This document shows, one piece after another, positions 34,415 to 44,313 of a DNA stretch of 57,976 nucleotides (position 1 is the first letter of the stretch; each line of letters starts with the position of its first letter). The notes below the pieces were generated by a model that worked only from the letters and a program-made list of their open reading frames with translations, had not been told where the DNA came from and ran no database searches. This stretch comes from Leadbetterella sp. GTDB lineage: Bacteria; Bacteroidota; Bacteroidia; Cytophagales; Spirosomataceae. Location of the stretch: the NCBI GenBank assembly GCA_019638185.1, contig JAHBUH010000027.1:1-57976 (forward strand). The letters run 5' to 3'. The position numbers and the translations under genes were made by a program.

Positions 34415-36949
34415 ATGTTCAAAAAAACGCTATTACTTTTTATGGCACTCACCACCGCACTGACCTACAGTGCGGATGCCCAAAAGAAAAAGAAAAAAGA
34501 AGAAGAAGCTAAACCAGTAGCCCAGGAGGTTAAGAAACCCGAATCTCCGAAAAGACCCGAAGCTCCCAAGAAAGGGCCTAAACCTTACAAAGAGATCATT
34601 GACAGCACCGCCAAAACCAAAGTCGGCCTTCATACCGTGCACAAGGTAGGCGACAAGTTCTATTTTGAGATCCCGGATTCCCTGATCGGAAGAGACATCA
34701 TTGCCGTTACCCGTTACTCCAAAGTACCGGCCGGCGGCGGTATTTTCGGGGGTGAAGAAGTGAACCGCCAGGTGGTAAGATGGGAAAAAGGCCCGAATAA
34801 TAACCTGCTTCTCCGTACCATAAGTTACATCATGATGTCTCCTGACAGCACGAAGCCCATAGCCCGGTCAGTAGCGAACTCCAGCGTGGACCCTATCGTG
34901 GGGAATTTTGAGATCCTTGCCATTAACGGCAATACCGGCGGTAGCGGTAAAAACTATGTGGTCGATGTGACCAGCACGTTTGACGGCGACTTCCAGCCTT
35001 TCTCGGTAAGTCCTATCATGAAACAACTGCTGAACCTGACGGCCTTCCAGAAAGACAAGTCGTTCATCCAGTCTGTTAACACCTACCCTATTAATACGGA
35101 GGTCCGTACGGTGAAGACCTACTCCGTAACTCCGCCCCGCATTTCCATGACCCCCATGCCGCAGATCGGGGTGAATTTCCCGGCGGGTTACGATGCCGGC
35201 GTGGTGACCATGGAGTTTAACACCTCGCTGCTGCTGCTTCCGAAAGAGCCTATGCGTAAGCGTAAATACGATGCGCGTGTGGGTTACTTTGCTAACCAGT
35301 ACAGCGTGTTCGGCGAGGAATCCCAGAAATCAGACCGCGATATCTTTGCCGTAAGATGGAAACTGGAGCCTAAAAATGCCGAAGACCTGGCTAAACTGAA
35401 AAGAGGCGAGCTGATAGAGCCTAAGAACCCTATTGTTTATTACATTGACCCGGCTACGCCTGAAAAGTGGAAAAAATACCTCAAAGCGGGGATTGACGAC
35501 TGGCAACCGGCCTTTGAAGCAGCCGGCTGGAAGAATGCTATCCGCGGTGAATACTGGCCGGAAAATGATTCTACCATGAGCCTGGAAGACGCGCGGTATT
35601 CGGTGATCCGGTATTTTGCGGCCGACATCCAGAATGCCTATGGCCCTAACGTTCATGACCCCAGAAGCGGGCAGATCCTGGAAAGCCACATCGGCTGGTA
35701 CCATAATGTTATGAGCCTGCTCAGAGACTGGTACATGATCCAGACCGCGGCGGTAGACCCTGCAGCCCGGCACAAGAAATTCAGCGATGAGCTGATGGGG
35801 GAACTGGTTCGCTTCGTGTCTTCACACGAGGTAGGGCATACCCTGGGACTTCGTCATAACATGGGCGCCAGTAACGCCACGCCGGTAGAAAAGCTGCGTG
35901 ACCCTGAATTCCAGGCTAAAAACGGCCATACTTCCTCCATCATGGACTACGCCCGTTTTAATTACGTGGCTCAGCCGGAAGATGGCGTGAAGCACTTCTT
36001 CCCTAAGATCGGGGATTACGACAAGTGGGCCATTAAATGGGGTTATACCTACTTCCCGGATGCCAAATCAGCCGACGAAGAAAAAGCGCTGCTCCATAAA
36101 ATGACTTCCGAAGCCGTTAAAAATCCAAGACTCCGCTTCGGTACCGAAACCAGCCCCATTGACCCGCGCTACCAGACCGAAGACCTGGGCGATAACGCCG
36201 CCAAAGCGTCTGAATACGGGATCAAAAACCTGAAAAGAATACTTCCCGAACTGGAAAAATGGTCACGGGAAGACGGCGAAAACTACAGCGAGCTGAACAC
36301 CCTGTACAACAGCCTCACCGGCCAGTTCAGGAGATACATGGGCCATGTGACTAAATACATTGGCGGTATTTACGATACCCCGGTAACCTATGATTCGGAA
36401 AGTAACCGGTTCGAGATCGTTCCGAAAGACCTGCAGGTGGAAGCCCTGAATTTCCTGAATGCCCAGCTCTTCACTACTCCGAAATGGATCATTGACCCCA
36501 ATATCATGAACAAGGTCCGGCCTGAAAACGGCGTGGAAGCCATTAAGGCCATGCAGGTATCTACCCTGGCCAGCCTGCTTTCTACCGACAGAGCTGCCCG
36601 GCTGATGGAGGCTTCTTCCCAGGGAAATAAGTATTTCTCCCTGGATGACCTGTACACCGGCTTGAAAAACGGTATCTTCAGCGAGCTGAAGTCCGGCTCA
36701 TCCATTGATATCTACCGGAGAAACCTGCAGAAGGCGTTTGTTTCCAGCCTCACGAAACAGCTGAACGCTGCTCCGCTTCCGGGAAGGCCTGATTTTACGC
36801 AGACCGACCTGAGCTCCATTACCCGGGGTACACTGGTGTCCCTGAAAAATGAGCTGAACGCGGCTGCACCGAGAATAACCGATAAGGTGAGCAAATACCA
36901 TGTTCAGGATCTGGTGGCCCGTATTAACGAGGCCCTGGAGAAGAAATAA
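34415..36949 (+). CDS. Exported zinc-dependent metalloprotease (DUF5117/DUF5118 type)
   Basis: An 844-residue exported protein. The signal peptide ends at YSADAQ, and a striking Lys/Glu/Pro-rich stretch follows (KKKKKEEEAKPV...). Then come a DUF5118-like segment (~55-100) and a DUF5117 region (~100-290). The metzincin-like catalytic domain has H471-E-V-G-H475-T-L-G-L-R-H481 and a Met-turn SSIMDYA about 45 residues later. An all-helical C-terminal part follows. This is the large-metalloprotease family common in Bacteroidota, of unknown substrate. A paralogue lies at 48289-50715. It has its own promoter-like element and a clean terminator. Confidence 0.9.
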   Translation: MFKKTLLLFMALTTALTYSADAQKKKKKEEEAKPVAQEVKKPESPKRPEAPKKGPKPYKEIIDSTAKTKVGLHTVHKVGDKFYFEIPDSLIGRDIIAVTRYSKVPAGGGIFGGEEVNRQVVRWEKGPNNNLLLRTISYIMMSPDSTKPIARSVANSSVDPIVGNFEILAINGNTGGSGKNYVVDVTSTFDGDFQPFSVSPIMKQLLNLTAFQKDKSFIQSVNTYPINTEVRTVKTYSVTPPRISMTPMPQIGVNFPAGYDAGVVTMEFNTSLLLLPKEPMRKRKYDARVGYFANQYSVFGEESQKSDRDIFAVRWKLEPKNAEDLAKLKRGELIEPKNPIVYYIDPATPEKWKKYLKAGIDDWQPAFEAAGWKNAIRGEYWPENDSTMSLEDARYSVIRYFAADIQNAYGPNVHDPRSGQILESHIGWYHNVMSLLRDWYMIQTAAVDPAARHKKFSDELMGELVRFVSSHEVGHTLGLRHNMGASNATPVEKLRDPEFQAKNGHTSSIMDYARFNYVAQPEDGVKHFFPKIGDYDKWAIKWGYTYFPDAKSADEEKALLHKMTSEAVKNPRLRFGTETSPIDPRYQTEDLGDNAAKASEYGIKNLKRILPELEKWSREDGENYSELNTLYNSLTGQFRRYMGHVTKYIGGIYDTPVTYDSESNRFEIVPKDLQVEALNFLNAQLFTTPKWIIDPNIMNKVRPENGVEAIKAMQVSTLASLLSTDRAARLMEASSQGNKYFSLDDLYTGLKNGIFSELKSGSSIDIYRRNLQKAFVSSLTKQLNAAPLPGRPDFTQTDLSSITRGTLVSLKNELNAAAPRITDKVSKYHVQDLVARINEALEKK

Positions 36950-36969
36950 GTATAGATTTCTATAGAAGA

Positions 36970-37004
36970 GGGTGCTGCCTGTTATCCGGGCGGCACCCTT
37001 TTTT
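36970..37004 (+). terminator. Rho-independent terminator after the metalloprotease gene
   Basis: GGGTGCTGCC pairs with GGCGGCACCC (one G-U pair) around a 9-base loop, followed by six T residues. It lies 20 bases past the stop codon and separates this gene from the convergent dnaB. Confidence 0.85.
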
Positions 37005-37021
37005 AATACCCGTAAAAAAAC

Positions 37022-38485
37022 TCAGGTAAGATCATTGGCGCGACTGCCCAGGGTTTTGATCCCGCTCCGCTCCTCGTACTCTTCCGGCGTGGCAATAAAG
37101 CCGTCAAACTCCGAGAAACGCGTATATTTCCCGATAAATCTCAGCTCCACGCTGTCTACCGAACCACTCCGGTTTTTAGCAATGATCACTTCCGCCAGGC
37201 CCTTGGTACTTTTCCCCTGCTCCGTCTCCTCAAACTGGTAATACTCCGGGCGGTAGAGGAACATCACCACGTCAGCATCCTGTTCAATGGAGCCCGATTC
37301 CCTCAGGTCAGAAAGCATGGGCCGCTTATCCGGGCGCGATTCCACCGAACGGCTCAGCTGGGACAGCGCGATCACCGGGATGTTCAGTTCCTTGGCAATG
37401 GTCTTCAGGGAGCGCGAAATAGTGGCAATCTCCTGCTCCCGGTTCATACCGGTCTTTCCGTTACCGGCCGTCATCAGCTGCAGGTAATCCACTATCAGCA
37501 GCTTGATATTATGAAAAGCCTTTAAGCGCCGGGCCTTGGTACGGAGCTCCAGCACGGACAGCGCCGGAGTGTCATCAATATAAATGGGCGCGTTATCCAG
37601 GTTATTCAGGCGCGAGTGGATGGCCTTCCAGTCGTCCGTCTCCAGGTCACCCTTTCTCAGCTTCTGGGAGTCTACTTCCGCCTCAGCGGAGATCAGCCGG
37701 TACATCACCTGCTGTGACGACATCTCCAGGGAAAACAGCGCTACCGGCATTTTATAGTCAATGGCCGCATTTCTCAGCGCAGAAACCACAAAGGCCGTTT
37801 TCCCCATTCCGGGGCGGGCCGCTATGATGATAAGCTCGGTATTGTGCCAGCCGCCCGTGAGGCGGTCCAGGGTGGGAAACCCGGAGGGCACGCTGCTCAC
37901 GCCGGCGTCCTGTTCCTCCTTATTGCGCAGCTCCTGTATGGTCTTCTGCACCACCAGCTGCAGGTCCGGAATATTTTTATTCAGGTTACCTTCCTGGATA
38001 TCGCGCAGGCCCTGCTCAGTGGCATCCAGCAGGTTAAAAACGTCAGTGGTGTCTTCCTGGGCTTTGATCAGCACATCGTCCATGATGCGCATGATGCTGC
38101 GCTGAATGGCGTACTGCAGGATGATGCGGGCATCCCGCTCTATGTGCGTAGACACTTTCCGGGCCGTGATCCGGGCCAGGTAGGCCGGGCCGCCTATAAA
38201 TTCCAGTTCGCCGGTCTGGCGCAACTGGTTAGTGAGGGTGAGCAGGTCTACCGGCTCCGACTTCCCGAAAAGCAGCAGGATGGCCTGGTAAATGGCCTCG
38301 TGCTTCTCGGAAATGAAGCTGTCGGGCTTCAGCACGTCAATGACCATGGTGAGCGCATCCTTTTCCCGGATCACCCCGCCCAATACCGAAGCTTCCAGCT
38401 CCACAATGTGCGAAGACTGCTGAAACTCCAGCGTCTGATCCGGGTTTCTTTTTCTTGCTTCCGGTAATCTCCTTCTTTGCTTCAT
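37022..38485 (-). CDS. dnaB: Replicative DNA helicase DnaB
   Basis: A 487-residue protein with the N-terminal helicase-collar domain (~22-125, SSHIVELEASVLGGVI...) and the RecA-like domain. The latter has Walker A ARPGMGKT (residues 223-230), Walker B LLIVDYLQLM and the DnaB signatures LSQLSRSVESR and LRESGSIEQDADVVMFLYRP. It unwinds DNA at the replication fork as a hexamer. The length is normal and no intein is present, although dnaB is a frequent intein host. It lies 39 bases after the tamB stop on the same strand, with a heptanucleotide repeat between them. Confidence 0.98.
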   Translation of the reverse strand: MKQRRRLPEARKRNPDQTLEFQQSSHIVELEASVLGGVIREKDALTMVIDVLKPDSFISEKHEAIYQAILLLFGKSEPVDLLTLTNQLRQTGELEFIGGPAYLARITARKVSTHIERDARIILQYAIQRSIMRIMDDVLIKAQEDTTDVFNLLDATEQGLRDIQEGNLNKNIPDLQLVVQKTIQELRNKEEQDAGVSSVPSGFPTLDRLTGGWHNTELIIIAARPGMGKTAFVVSALRNAAIDYKMPVALFSLEMSSQQVMYRLISAEAEVDSQKLRKGDLETDDWKAIHSRLNNLDNAPIYIDDTPALSVLELRTKARRLKAFHNIKLLIVDYLQLMTAGNGKTGMNREQEIATISRSLKTIAKELNIPVIALSQLSRSVESRPDKRPMLSDLRESGSIEQDADVVMFLYRPEYYQFEETEQGKSTKGLAEVIIAKNRSGSVDSVELRFIGKYTRFSEFDGFIATPEEYEERSGIKTLGSRANDLT

Positions 38486-38499
38486 AAATATGTCAATCC

Positions 38500-38528
38500 A
38501 CCATTAACCATTAATAATTAACCATTAA
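38500..38528. repeat. Heptanucleotide repeat ACCATTA upstream of dnaB
   Basis: ACCATTA occurs at 38500, 38507 and 38521, with a degenerate copy (ATAATTA) at 38514, so the period is 7 bases. The array fills most of the gap between dnaB and tamB and runs into the last codons of tamB. Iterated sites before a replication gene can bind regulators, but it may also be simple AT-rich repetition. Confidence 0.5.
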
Positions 38529-41500
38529 TCATCCTTCCCCCCTCCCGAACCTACTCCCAAAGGTATGCTTCCGTTATTCTTTTTTCTAAAGAATGAATTG
38601 AAATTTCTGGAAATAATGAGACTTCCGCCGGAAACCACCACGTTTCCCTGGGAATAGAACACGTAATAATTAGTAGGCACGCTCCTGGAGTACAGCTTAA
38701 ACCGGTAGGCACCGTCATCGGAAATGAGGTATTCCAGCTCACCGCCCACTGACAGCTGGCCGTAGGTATTGGTATTCAGGCTGATACTATTCTCCAGGCT
38801 GTTTACAAAAGCCCCCTTACCGCTCAGTTTCACCCGGTTATTGAGGAACTTATAGCTGAAGTCCAGCTGCATATTATTCAGCAGGTTTTCCCGGAAATCG
38901 CCGAAACGCACCCCGAATTCCAGGTTAGGATTCAGCTTATTGGCCAGGTTCCCGATCTGGTTAGAGAGCAGGCTGCTGATGTTATCGATCAGGAACTGCT
39001 GGGTCAGGGCATCCGCCAGGTTATTATCGGGGAAGACCTCGTTAAACACCAGGATGCTGGACACGTTCCGGCTAAGCAGCTGCTCGTCATTACTCAGGCG
39101 CTGCTCAAAAGCCAGGATATCCGTCTGCCCGCTGATGGGGATCTGCTTCAGGTCAAAGGCGATGTCATAGCGGATGGTAGGCGTCAGCAGCCGGTCTGCC
39201 AGGAATACGTTCACGTACACCGGGAAGCGGGCGGAGGAATTGGTCATCTGGGGCGAAACCTTGTTCAGCGAGATGTTAGCCGTGTAGGTGGCTTTGATGT
39301 CCAGGATGGCCTGCAGGGGATCGCCGTTAAACGTGATCTTACTGTTATCCGTAATATCAAACCGCCGCAGGGAGGCCAGGTTCTGGAAGCTGAAAAAGTA
39401 CTTACCGCCGCGCACGTTATAGGGCCCGTTAATGGTAAACTCGCCCCGGCTGTCGTACAATACGCTCAGGCGGCCGTCGCCGTACAGGCTGAGCACGTCA
39501 TTATTAGCCCGGTCAAAGATGATCTCTCCCTGGGCCTCGGGGGTCAGGGTCAGGTTAAACGCCAGCCGTACCCCGCCGGTTTTCACGGCGGGCAGGCGCC
39601 GCTTATTGGGCCTCAGGGCGCTGCTGTCTACCCGTACCGGCTTTTTCAGGAAGGGAATGCCCTCCTGCTGGGTATCTATTTTGGTATCGCTGTCGGTGGG
39701 GATCGTGATGGCCGTGCCGTCACGGCTGCTCAGGTTCCCTGAAACCACCAGGTTATCAAAATCCCCGCTCAGGTTTACATCCCCGTTCACATAAGCCGTG
39801 CCGAAAATATAGTCATTACTGAAAGCCGGGATATCCATGATCTTAAAGCCCGAGCGGCTGTTGATATCCGCCTTCAGGTCAATGGTGAAGCCCGGTGTGC
39901 TGCGGTAATAGACGCCGCCGGTCAGGCGCGCCGTATTTCCGCCGGGGGCGTCTCTCACCTCCACGCCGGCCGCAGGCAGCACAAAACCCCGGCTGTTCAG
40001 CAGGATCTTGTCTTCAAAATACAGGGAAGTGCCGGATACGGCCACTTTGAGGGAACCGCCCGTAATTTCCACCTCCCCGTCAAAAACCGGGCGCCGGGGC
40101 GTACCACTGACTTTAAACGCGCCGTTTGCCTTGCCTTTCAGCTCGGAAAACACGTCACCGGTCATGCCCAGGAACATATCCATATCGGCATTGCGCAGGG
40201 CGCCTTCCAGCTCCAGCCCCTTGTTTCCCTTACCGGGGGTGAAGAAGCCCTCCAGCTTCAGGATCTCCTCCATATTCCGGAAAACGCTGCCTTCCAGCCG
40301 GAGGCGGTCCCGGCTCTCATCCCACAGCGCTGAAGTGGTCACCGTACCCACCAGGCTCTTTTTGTAATAGAAATCCGTTACGTGCAGGTTACTCACATAC
40401 AGCGGGTTAGTGGTATAGAAATTCTGCAGGCGCAGGTTTCCGGTGGCCGTGCCGCGCAGGTCCACATTCACAAAAGGCAGCAGGTTTTCAATATCAAACT
40501 CGTTCACCTCCAGGGTCAGGGCATCCGCCGGGTTACTGGACATCACCCCGTTCAGGCCGATGTACTGGGAGGTGCCGCCCCGGATGTTGAAATTATTAAA
40601 CGTAATGTGCCGTTTCCGGAAATCGATCCGGTTATCCGGTGCAAAGGCCCAGTCCATGTCAATCAGCCGCACCACCGTCTGATCCGGGAGCAGCCTCAGG
40701 CTAAAGCCTTCCCGGAAGAAATCCAGCTTGCCGCGCAGGTCGATCAGGCTGCCTGAATTATTCTGGGTGATAAACGTACGGAAATCAATGGTATTCGTCC
40801 CTTCCCAGTTGGCATTCACCACCAGCTCTTCGGTCAGCACGTTATTTCCCGTCTTCTGCTTATCGGATTTGATCCGGATCTTATTCACCACCGTGGGCGA
40901 CAGGATCTCCTTTTGCGCATAATAATCGAAAAACGTAGCATAAAACTCATTGCCTTTCACCGAAAGCGTGTCGGTATTCCCCGCGATCTGCAGGGTGCTG
41001 GTCAGGCCGGCTTCATAACTGCCGTTAATCTCCGCATTTTTAGAAACATATACGGCCGGCGCAAAGAAGTCGAAAAACGGGGCGGGCCGGTTAAAGCGCA
41101 CATTAAACGCGGAGCGGTAGCTCTCCGTGCTGTAATCCCGGGTATCCTTTTTCCGAGTATAATAGGCGCTCCGCTCGTCTTCCGTGGTTTCAAAATACAT
41201 GCGATGCTCCGACACAAAATCACTCACATCCATCAGCAGGCGGCTGGGTACAAAATTGCCCCGTATACCGGCATTAAAAAATTCCGATTCGATCTTAAAG
41301 CTCCGCTCCTTCCCGATCAGGTCCGAGAAAAAGTACATGGAATCTACCTTCAGGATCTTGTCCTGCTCCCGCAGCTCAAAATCAGAAAAACTGGCCTCGC
41401 CCAGCCAGTCGTCCAGCCGGTTCCCCTTAAAGTCAAAGTTAAGGCGCGACCGCAGCATGAAATCACGGGTGGTAAAGCCCAGGGTCTTCAGGTTAGCGTA

Positions 41501-43147
41501 ACCCACATAACCCTCAATATTAAAGGCATTTACCTCCTGGTTAAAGTCGATCTTCCCCTCTATGTCCGCCAGGATGTTCGGGTCATCTATGTTCAGCTTG
41601 CCGTCAAACAGCGACTGCCCCAGGTTACCGTCCACCGCGATATTCCGGTAGCGGTACCCTTTAAAATCAATGGCGCTCACGTGCCCGTCCAGGTGCACGC
41701 GGGCTTCTTCCAGCTCCCGCCCGAGGCCGTTGATCTTGCCGTGAAACGTAATCTCATCCAACTGGTTATTCTCCAGGAAATCGCCTATCTTAAACTGGTT
41801 GACCACCAGGTTTCCCGAATATTCCAGCTGGCCTTTGGCCTTCACATTCACCTCCCCCACGATCTCGCCAAGGCGGGGGGAAACCAGGCGCGGGCGCGAC
41901 TGGAAGTCGTTATACACCCCGTTAAACGTACCGGAAAAGTCCAGCCGCTCTACTTTGGCAATATACTTCTGAAAATTCTCATGGGCCGAATACTGGGCCA
42001 CATCCCTAGCCAGCAGCACCGAAGGCTCCAGGTCCAGCACGCTGTGCGTGGTTTTCAGGTCAGGCAGCCCGGTAAGCTTCCCATTGCCGCGGATGTGCGA
42101 GCCCTTCCCGAAATCCAGGGTCATATCTTTCAGCTGCAAAGACGCCACTGTGCCGTTAAGGCGGGTAGTGACCCGGTACTCCTCCTTATAGTTTTTCATG
42201 ACGGGAATAAAAAGCCCGATGTCTTTGGCCTGCAGTACGGAATTCCGCATATCCGCATCAATGTGCACCTTATGGAAGAAATCCCCGAAATCCGAAGGCC
42301 GGCTGTAGCTGAAATACAGCCTGTCCTGCAGCTGGGAATCATTCAGCTGAGCGTGCAGGTTATCCAGGCGTATGCCCTTGCGGCAGTGGAAAAACCGCCC
42401 GGTGGCATTCCGGATCTCCAGCTCGCTGAAGCCGTCTTTGGCTGAAAGATTTTTAGATACCAGCAGGATGGTATCGCGTTTGAACGACAGCTTCTCCAGG
42501 CGGGCATTCAGGTCACGAAACTCGAAATTGGCAAAATCAAAGGTGCCGTCCGTATGCCGCCGCGAATGCTCCGTCACAATACTTATAATCCCGTCTTTAA
42601 TGTCCACGTTATCCAGGGTGAACGGCTTTACCGGCTTTTTCCCGTCTTTCTTCTTTTTGGTGAGTTTATCGATCTCCAGCAGCCAGTAGTCGAAATTCAG
42701 CATCCCCTTCCGGTCCCGGATAAAACGGGCTTCGGGGTTATTCAGGGTCACAAAATCCAGGTTATTATCAAAGCGGATGATCTTGCCCGGCTGAAACTTC
42801 AGCGAGCGCCACCCCACCTTCTTGTCGTATTCGAAAGCACTTCTCAGGCTCAGGTTGAGGTTTGTGCGGGCATCCACGTACACTTCCCGCACAAAGATCA
42901 TATTCCGGTCCTGGTTATCCTTAATGTTCAGGTCTTCCAGCACGATCTTATCAAACCAGGAGATCCTGACCTTGCTCACCGATATGTTTCCCCCCAGCCT
43001 TTCGCTCAGCCAGTCCATGGCGTTATGGCTGAGCTGGGTCTGCACCTCCGGGAGCTGCAAAGCGTAAAAAGCGATAAACAGGATAAAAAATGCCCCCATA
43101 AAGGCATAAGAAAGAATCCTGATCACTATGCTGGCTATACGCTTCAA
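38525..43147 (-). CDS. tamB: TamB-like translocation and assembly module protein (DUF490)
   Basis: A 1540-residue envelope protein. The open frame runs further upstream across tsaD, but the natural start is TTG at 43147 (LKRIASIVIRILSYAFMG). This gives a single N-terminal membrane anchor (~8-30) and an AsmA-like opening (YALQLPEVQTQLSHNAMDWLSERLG). A very long run of beta-strands follows, expected to fold as a periplasm-spanning hydrophobic groove. The C-terminal ~350 residues contain the DUF490 domain (INGPYNVRGGKYFFSFQNLASLRRFDI..., and DILAFEQRLSNDEQLLSRNVSSILVF). The family shuttles phospholipids to the outer membrane and helps assemble certain barrels. The length is at the upper end of the usual range, normal for Bacteroidota. 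It is divergent from tsaD with a 67-base gap. Confidence 0.9.
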   Translation of the reverse strand: MKRIASIVIRILSYAFMGAFFILFIAFYALQLPEVQTQLSHNAMDWLSERLGGNISVSKVRISWFDKIVLEDLNIKDNQDRNMIFVREVYVDARTNLNLSLRSAFEYDKKVGWRSLKFQPGKIIRFDNNLDFVTLNNPEARFIRDRKGMLNFDYWLLEIDKLTKKKKDGKKPVKPFTLDNVDIKDGIISIVTEHSRRHTDGTFDFANFEFRDLNARLEKLSFKRDTILLVSKNLSAKDGFSELEIRNATGRFFHCRKGIRLDNLHAQLNDSQLQDRLYFSYSRPSDFGDFFHKVHIDADMRNSVLQAKDIGLFIPVMKNYKEEYRVTTRLNGTVASLQLKDMTLDFGKGSHIRGNGKLTGLPDLKTTHSVLDLEPSVLLARDVAQYSAHENFQKYIAKVERLDFSGTFNGVYNDFQSRPRLVSPRLGEIVGEVNVKAKGQLEYSGNLVVNQFKIGDFLENNQLDEITFHGKINGLGRELEEARVHLDGHVSAIDFKGYRYRNIAVDGNLGQSLFDGKLNIDDPNILADIEGKIDFNQEVNAFNIEGYVGYANLKTLGFTTRDFMLRSRLNFDFKGNRLDDWLGEASFSDFELREQDKILKVDSMYFFSDLIGKERSFKIESEFFNAGIRGNFVPSRLLMDVSDFVSEHRMYFETTEDERSAYYTRKKDTRDYSTESYRSAFNVRFNRPAPFFDFFAPAVYVSKNAEINGSYEAGLTSTLQIAGNTDTLSVKGNEFYATFFDYYAQKEILSPTVVNKIRIKSDKQKTGNNVLTEELVVNANWEGTNTIDFRTFITQNNSGSLIDLRGKLDFFREGFSLRLLPDQTVVRLIDMDWAFAPDNRIDFRKRHITFNNFNIRGGTSQYIGLNGVMSSNPADALTLEVNEFDIENLLPFVNVDLRGTATGNLRLQNFYTTNPLYVSNLHVTDFYYKKSLVGTVTTSALWDESRDRLRLEGSVFRNMEEILKLEGFFTPGKGNKGLELEGALRNADMDMFLGMTGDVFSELKGKANGAFKVSGTPRRPVFDGEVEITGGSLKVAVSGTSLYFEDKILLNSRGFVLPAAGVEVRDAPGGNTARLTGGVYYRSTPGFTIDLKADINSRSGFKIMDIPAFSNDYIFGTAYVNGDVNLSGDFDNLVVSGNLSSRDGTAITIPTDSDTKIDTQQEGIPFLKKPVRVDSSALRPNKRRLPAVKTGGVRLAFNLTLTPEAQGEIIFDRANNDVLSLYGDGRLSVLYDSRGEFTINGPYNVRGGKYFFSFQNLASLRRFDITDNSKITFNGDPLQAILDIKATYTANISLNKVSPQMTNSSARFPVYVNVFLADRLLTPTIRYDIAFDLKQIPISGQTDILAFEQRLSNDEQLLSRNVSSILVFNEVFPDNNLADALTQQFLIDNISSLLSNQIGNLANKLNPNLEFGVRFGDFRENLLNNMQLDFSYKFLNNRVKLSGKGAFVNSLENSISLNTNTYGQLSVGGELEYLISDDGAYRFKLYSRSVPTNYYVFYSQGNVVVSGGSLIISRNFNSFFRKKNNGSIPLGVGSGGGKDD

Positions 43148-43158
43148 TACTATTTTGT

Positions 43159-43187
43159 TACTTTTGCAGATACAATCTGCAAAAATC
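43159..43187. promoter_or_regulatory. Face-to-face tsaD and tamB promoter elements around a perfect dyad
   Basis: On the plus strand TACTTTTG (43159-43166) is a perfect -7 box for tsaD. On the minus strand GATTTTTG (43187-43180) is a near-perfect -7 box for tamB, with TTTT at -33 after 19 bases (43210-43207). Between and partly within them lies a perfect 10-base inverted repeat, TTTTGCAGAT-ACA-ATCTGCAAAA (43162-43184). Both transcripts would start inside the dyad and run through the other promoter. Confidence 0.5.
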
Positions 43188-43214
43188 TTACATTTTACCG
43201 ATATTAAAAAACGA

Positions 43215-44216
43215 ATGAACGACGATATTACCCTACTGGCCATCGAGTCGTCCTGCGATGAAACCTCTGCTGCAGTGATTAAGAACGGAAAAATCCTGAA
43301 TAACATTGTGGCATCACAGATCATCCATGAGCAATACGGCGGTGTGGTGCCGGAGCTGGCTTCCCGGGCGCACCAGCAGGACATCGTACGGGTGGTGCAG
43401 GAAGCGCTGACCGATGCCGGCGTGGAGAAAACGGATCTTTCCGCCGTGGCTTTCACCCGCGGGCCGGGCCTGCTGGGCTCCCTCCTGGTGGGTACTTCCT
43501 TTGCCAAGGCCCTGGCCCTGGGGCTGAACATCCCGCTCATCGAAGTGAACCACATGCAGGCGCACGTACTGGCCCACTTTATTGATGATCCCCATCCCGT
43601 TTTCCCTTTCCTCTGCCTGACCGTCAGCGGCGGGCATACTCAGCTGGTGCTGGTCAGGAGCCCCCTGGAGATGGAGGTGGTAGGCGAAACCGCCGATGAC
43701 GCCGTAGGCGAAGCCTTCGATAAGGCCGCCAAGATGCTGGGGCTGGGCTATCCCGGCGGCCCGCGCATAGACCACCTGGCCGCGGAAGGAAACCCCGAGG
43801 CCTTCCCCTTCCCCCTTTCCGAAATGCCCGATCTGAAGTTTTCTTTCAGCGGCATCAAGACCTCCCTCCTGTATTTTATCCGGGAAAAAGGCGGGGAATT
43901 TGTACAGGAAAACATGCGCGATATCTGTGCGTCTTACCAGCACGCCCTGATCCGGATGCTGATGGGCAAGCTACGCAAGGCGGCAAAAAAATACCGGGTG
44001 CGGGAGATCGCCATAGCGGGCGGGGTTTCGGCTAACCGCGGGCTGCGCCAGGCACTGGCACAGGAAGCGGAGAAGCAAAAATGGAATATTTACATTCCTG
44101 ATTTCCAATATTGTACGGATAATGCCGGTATGATCGCCATCGCCGCCCATTACCAGTACCTTAGCGGTAATTTTGCGGGCCAGGACGTCAGCCCCCTGCC
44201 CCGTTTGAAAATATAA
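43215..44216 (+). CDS. tsaD: tRNA N6-threonylcarbamoyladenosine transferase TsaD
   Basis: A 333-residue enzyme that transfers threonylcarbamoyl from its AMP ester to A37 of ANN-decoding tRNAs, in complex with TsaB and TsaE. The start is ATG 43215 (MNDDITLLAIESSCDETSAA). An earlier in-frame ATG at 43128 lies upstream of the promoter. The iron ligands are H113 and H117 in VNHMQAHV, and the third, aspartate, ligand is in CTDNAGMIA near the C-terminus. The ATP-grasping SGGHTQL loop and GGVSANRGLR are present. The length is normal. Confidence 0.98.
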   Translation: MNDDITLLAIESSCDETSAAVIKNGKILNNIVASQIIHEQYGGVVPELASRAHQQDIVRVVQEALTDAGVEKTDLSAVAFTRGPGLLGSLLVGTSFAKALALGLNIPLIEVNHMQAHVLAHFIDDPHPVFPFLCLTVSGGHTQLVLVRSPLEMEVVGETADDAVGEAFDKAAKMLGLGYPGGPRIDHLAAEGNPEAFPFPLSEMPDLKFSFSGIKTSLLYFIREKGGEFVQENMRDICASYQHALIRMLMGKLRKAAKKYRVREIAIAGGVSANRGLRQALAQEAEKQKWNIYIPDFQYCTDNAGMIAIAAHYQYLSGNFAGQDVSPLPRLKI

Positions 44217-44313
44217 GACACTAATATTTTCCATTTTTAAACAATAAGTTAATACGGAAACCATTTTAACTATTAACTTTACTTTTCTAAACTAACCGGC
44301 ATCACCCTGTAAG

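Noticed and set aside
40913-42445. Open frame of 510 codons on the plus strand
   Set aside because: It lies wholly antisense to tamB, has no family features, and mirrors tamB codon positions; it is a shadow of a long GC-rich gene.
43148-43555. N-terminal extension of the tamB frame (136 codons)
   Set aside because: It overlaps tsaD in antisense, precedes the predicted promoter and has a shadow-like Ser/Arg/Thr composition. TTG 43147 with the membrane anchor is the natural start.
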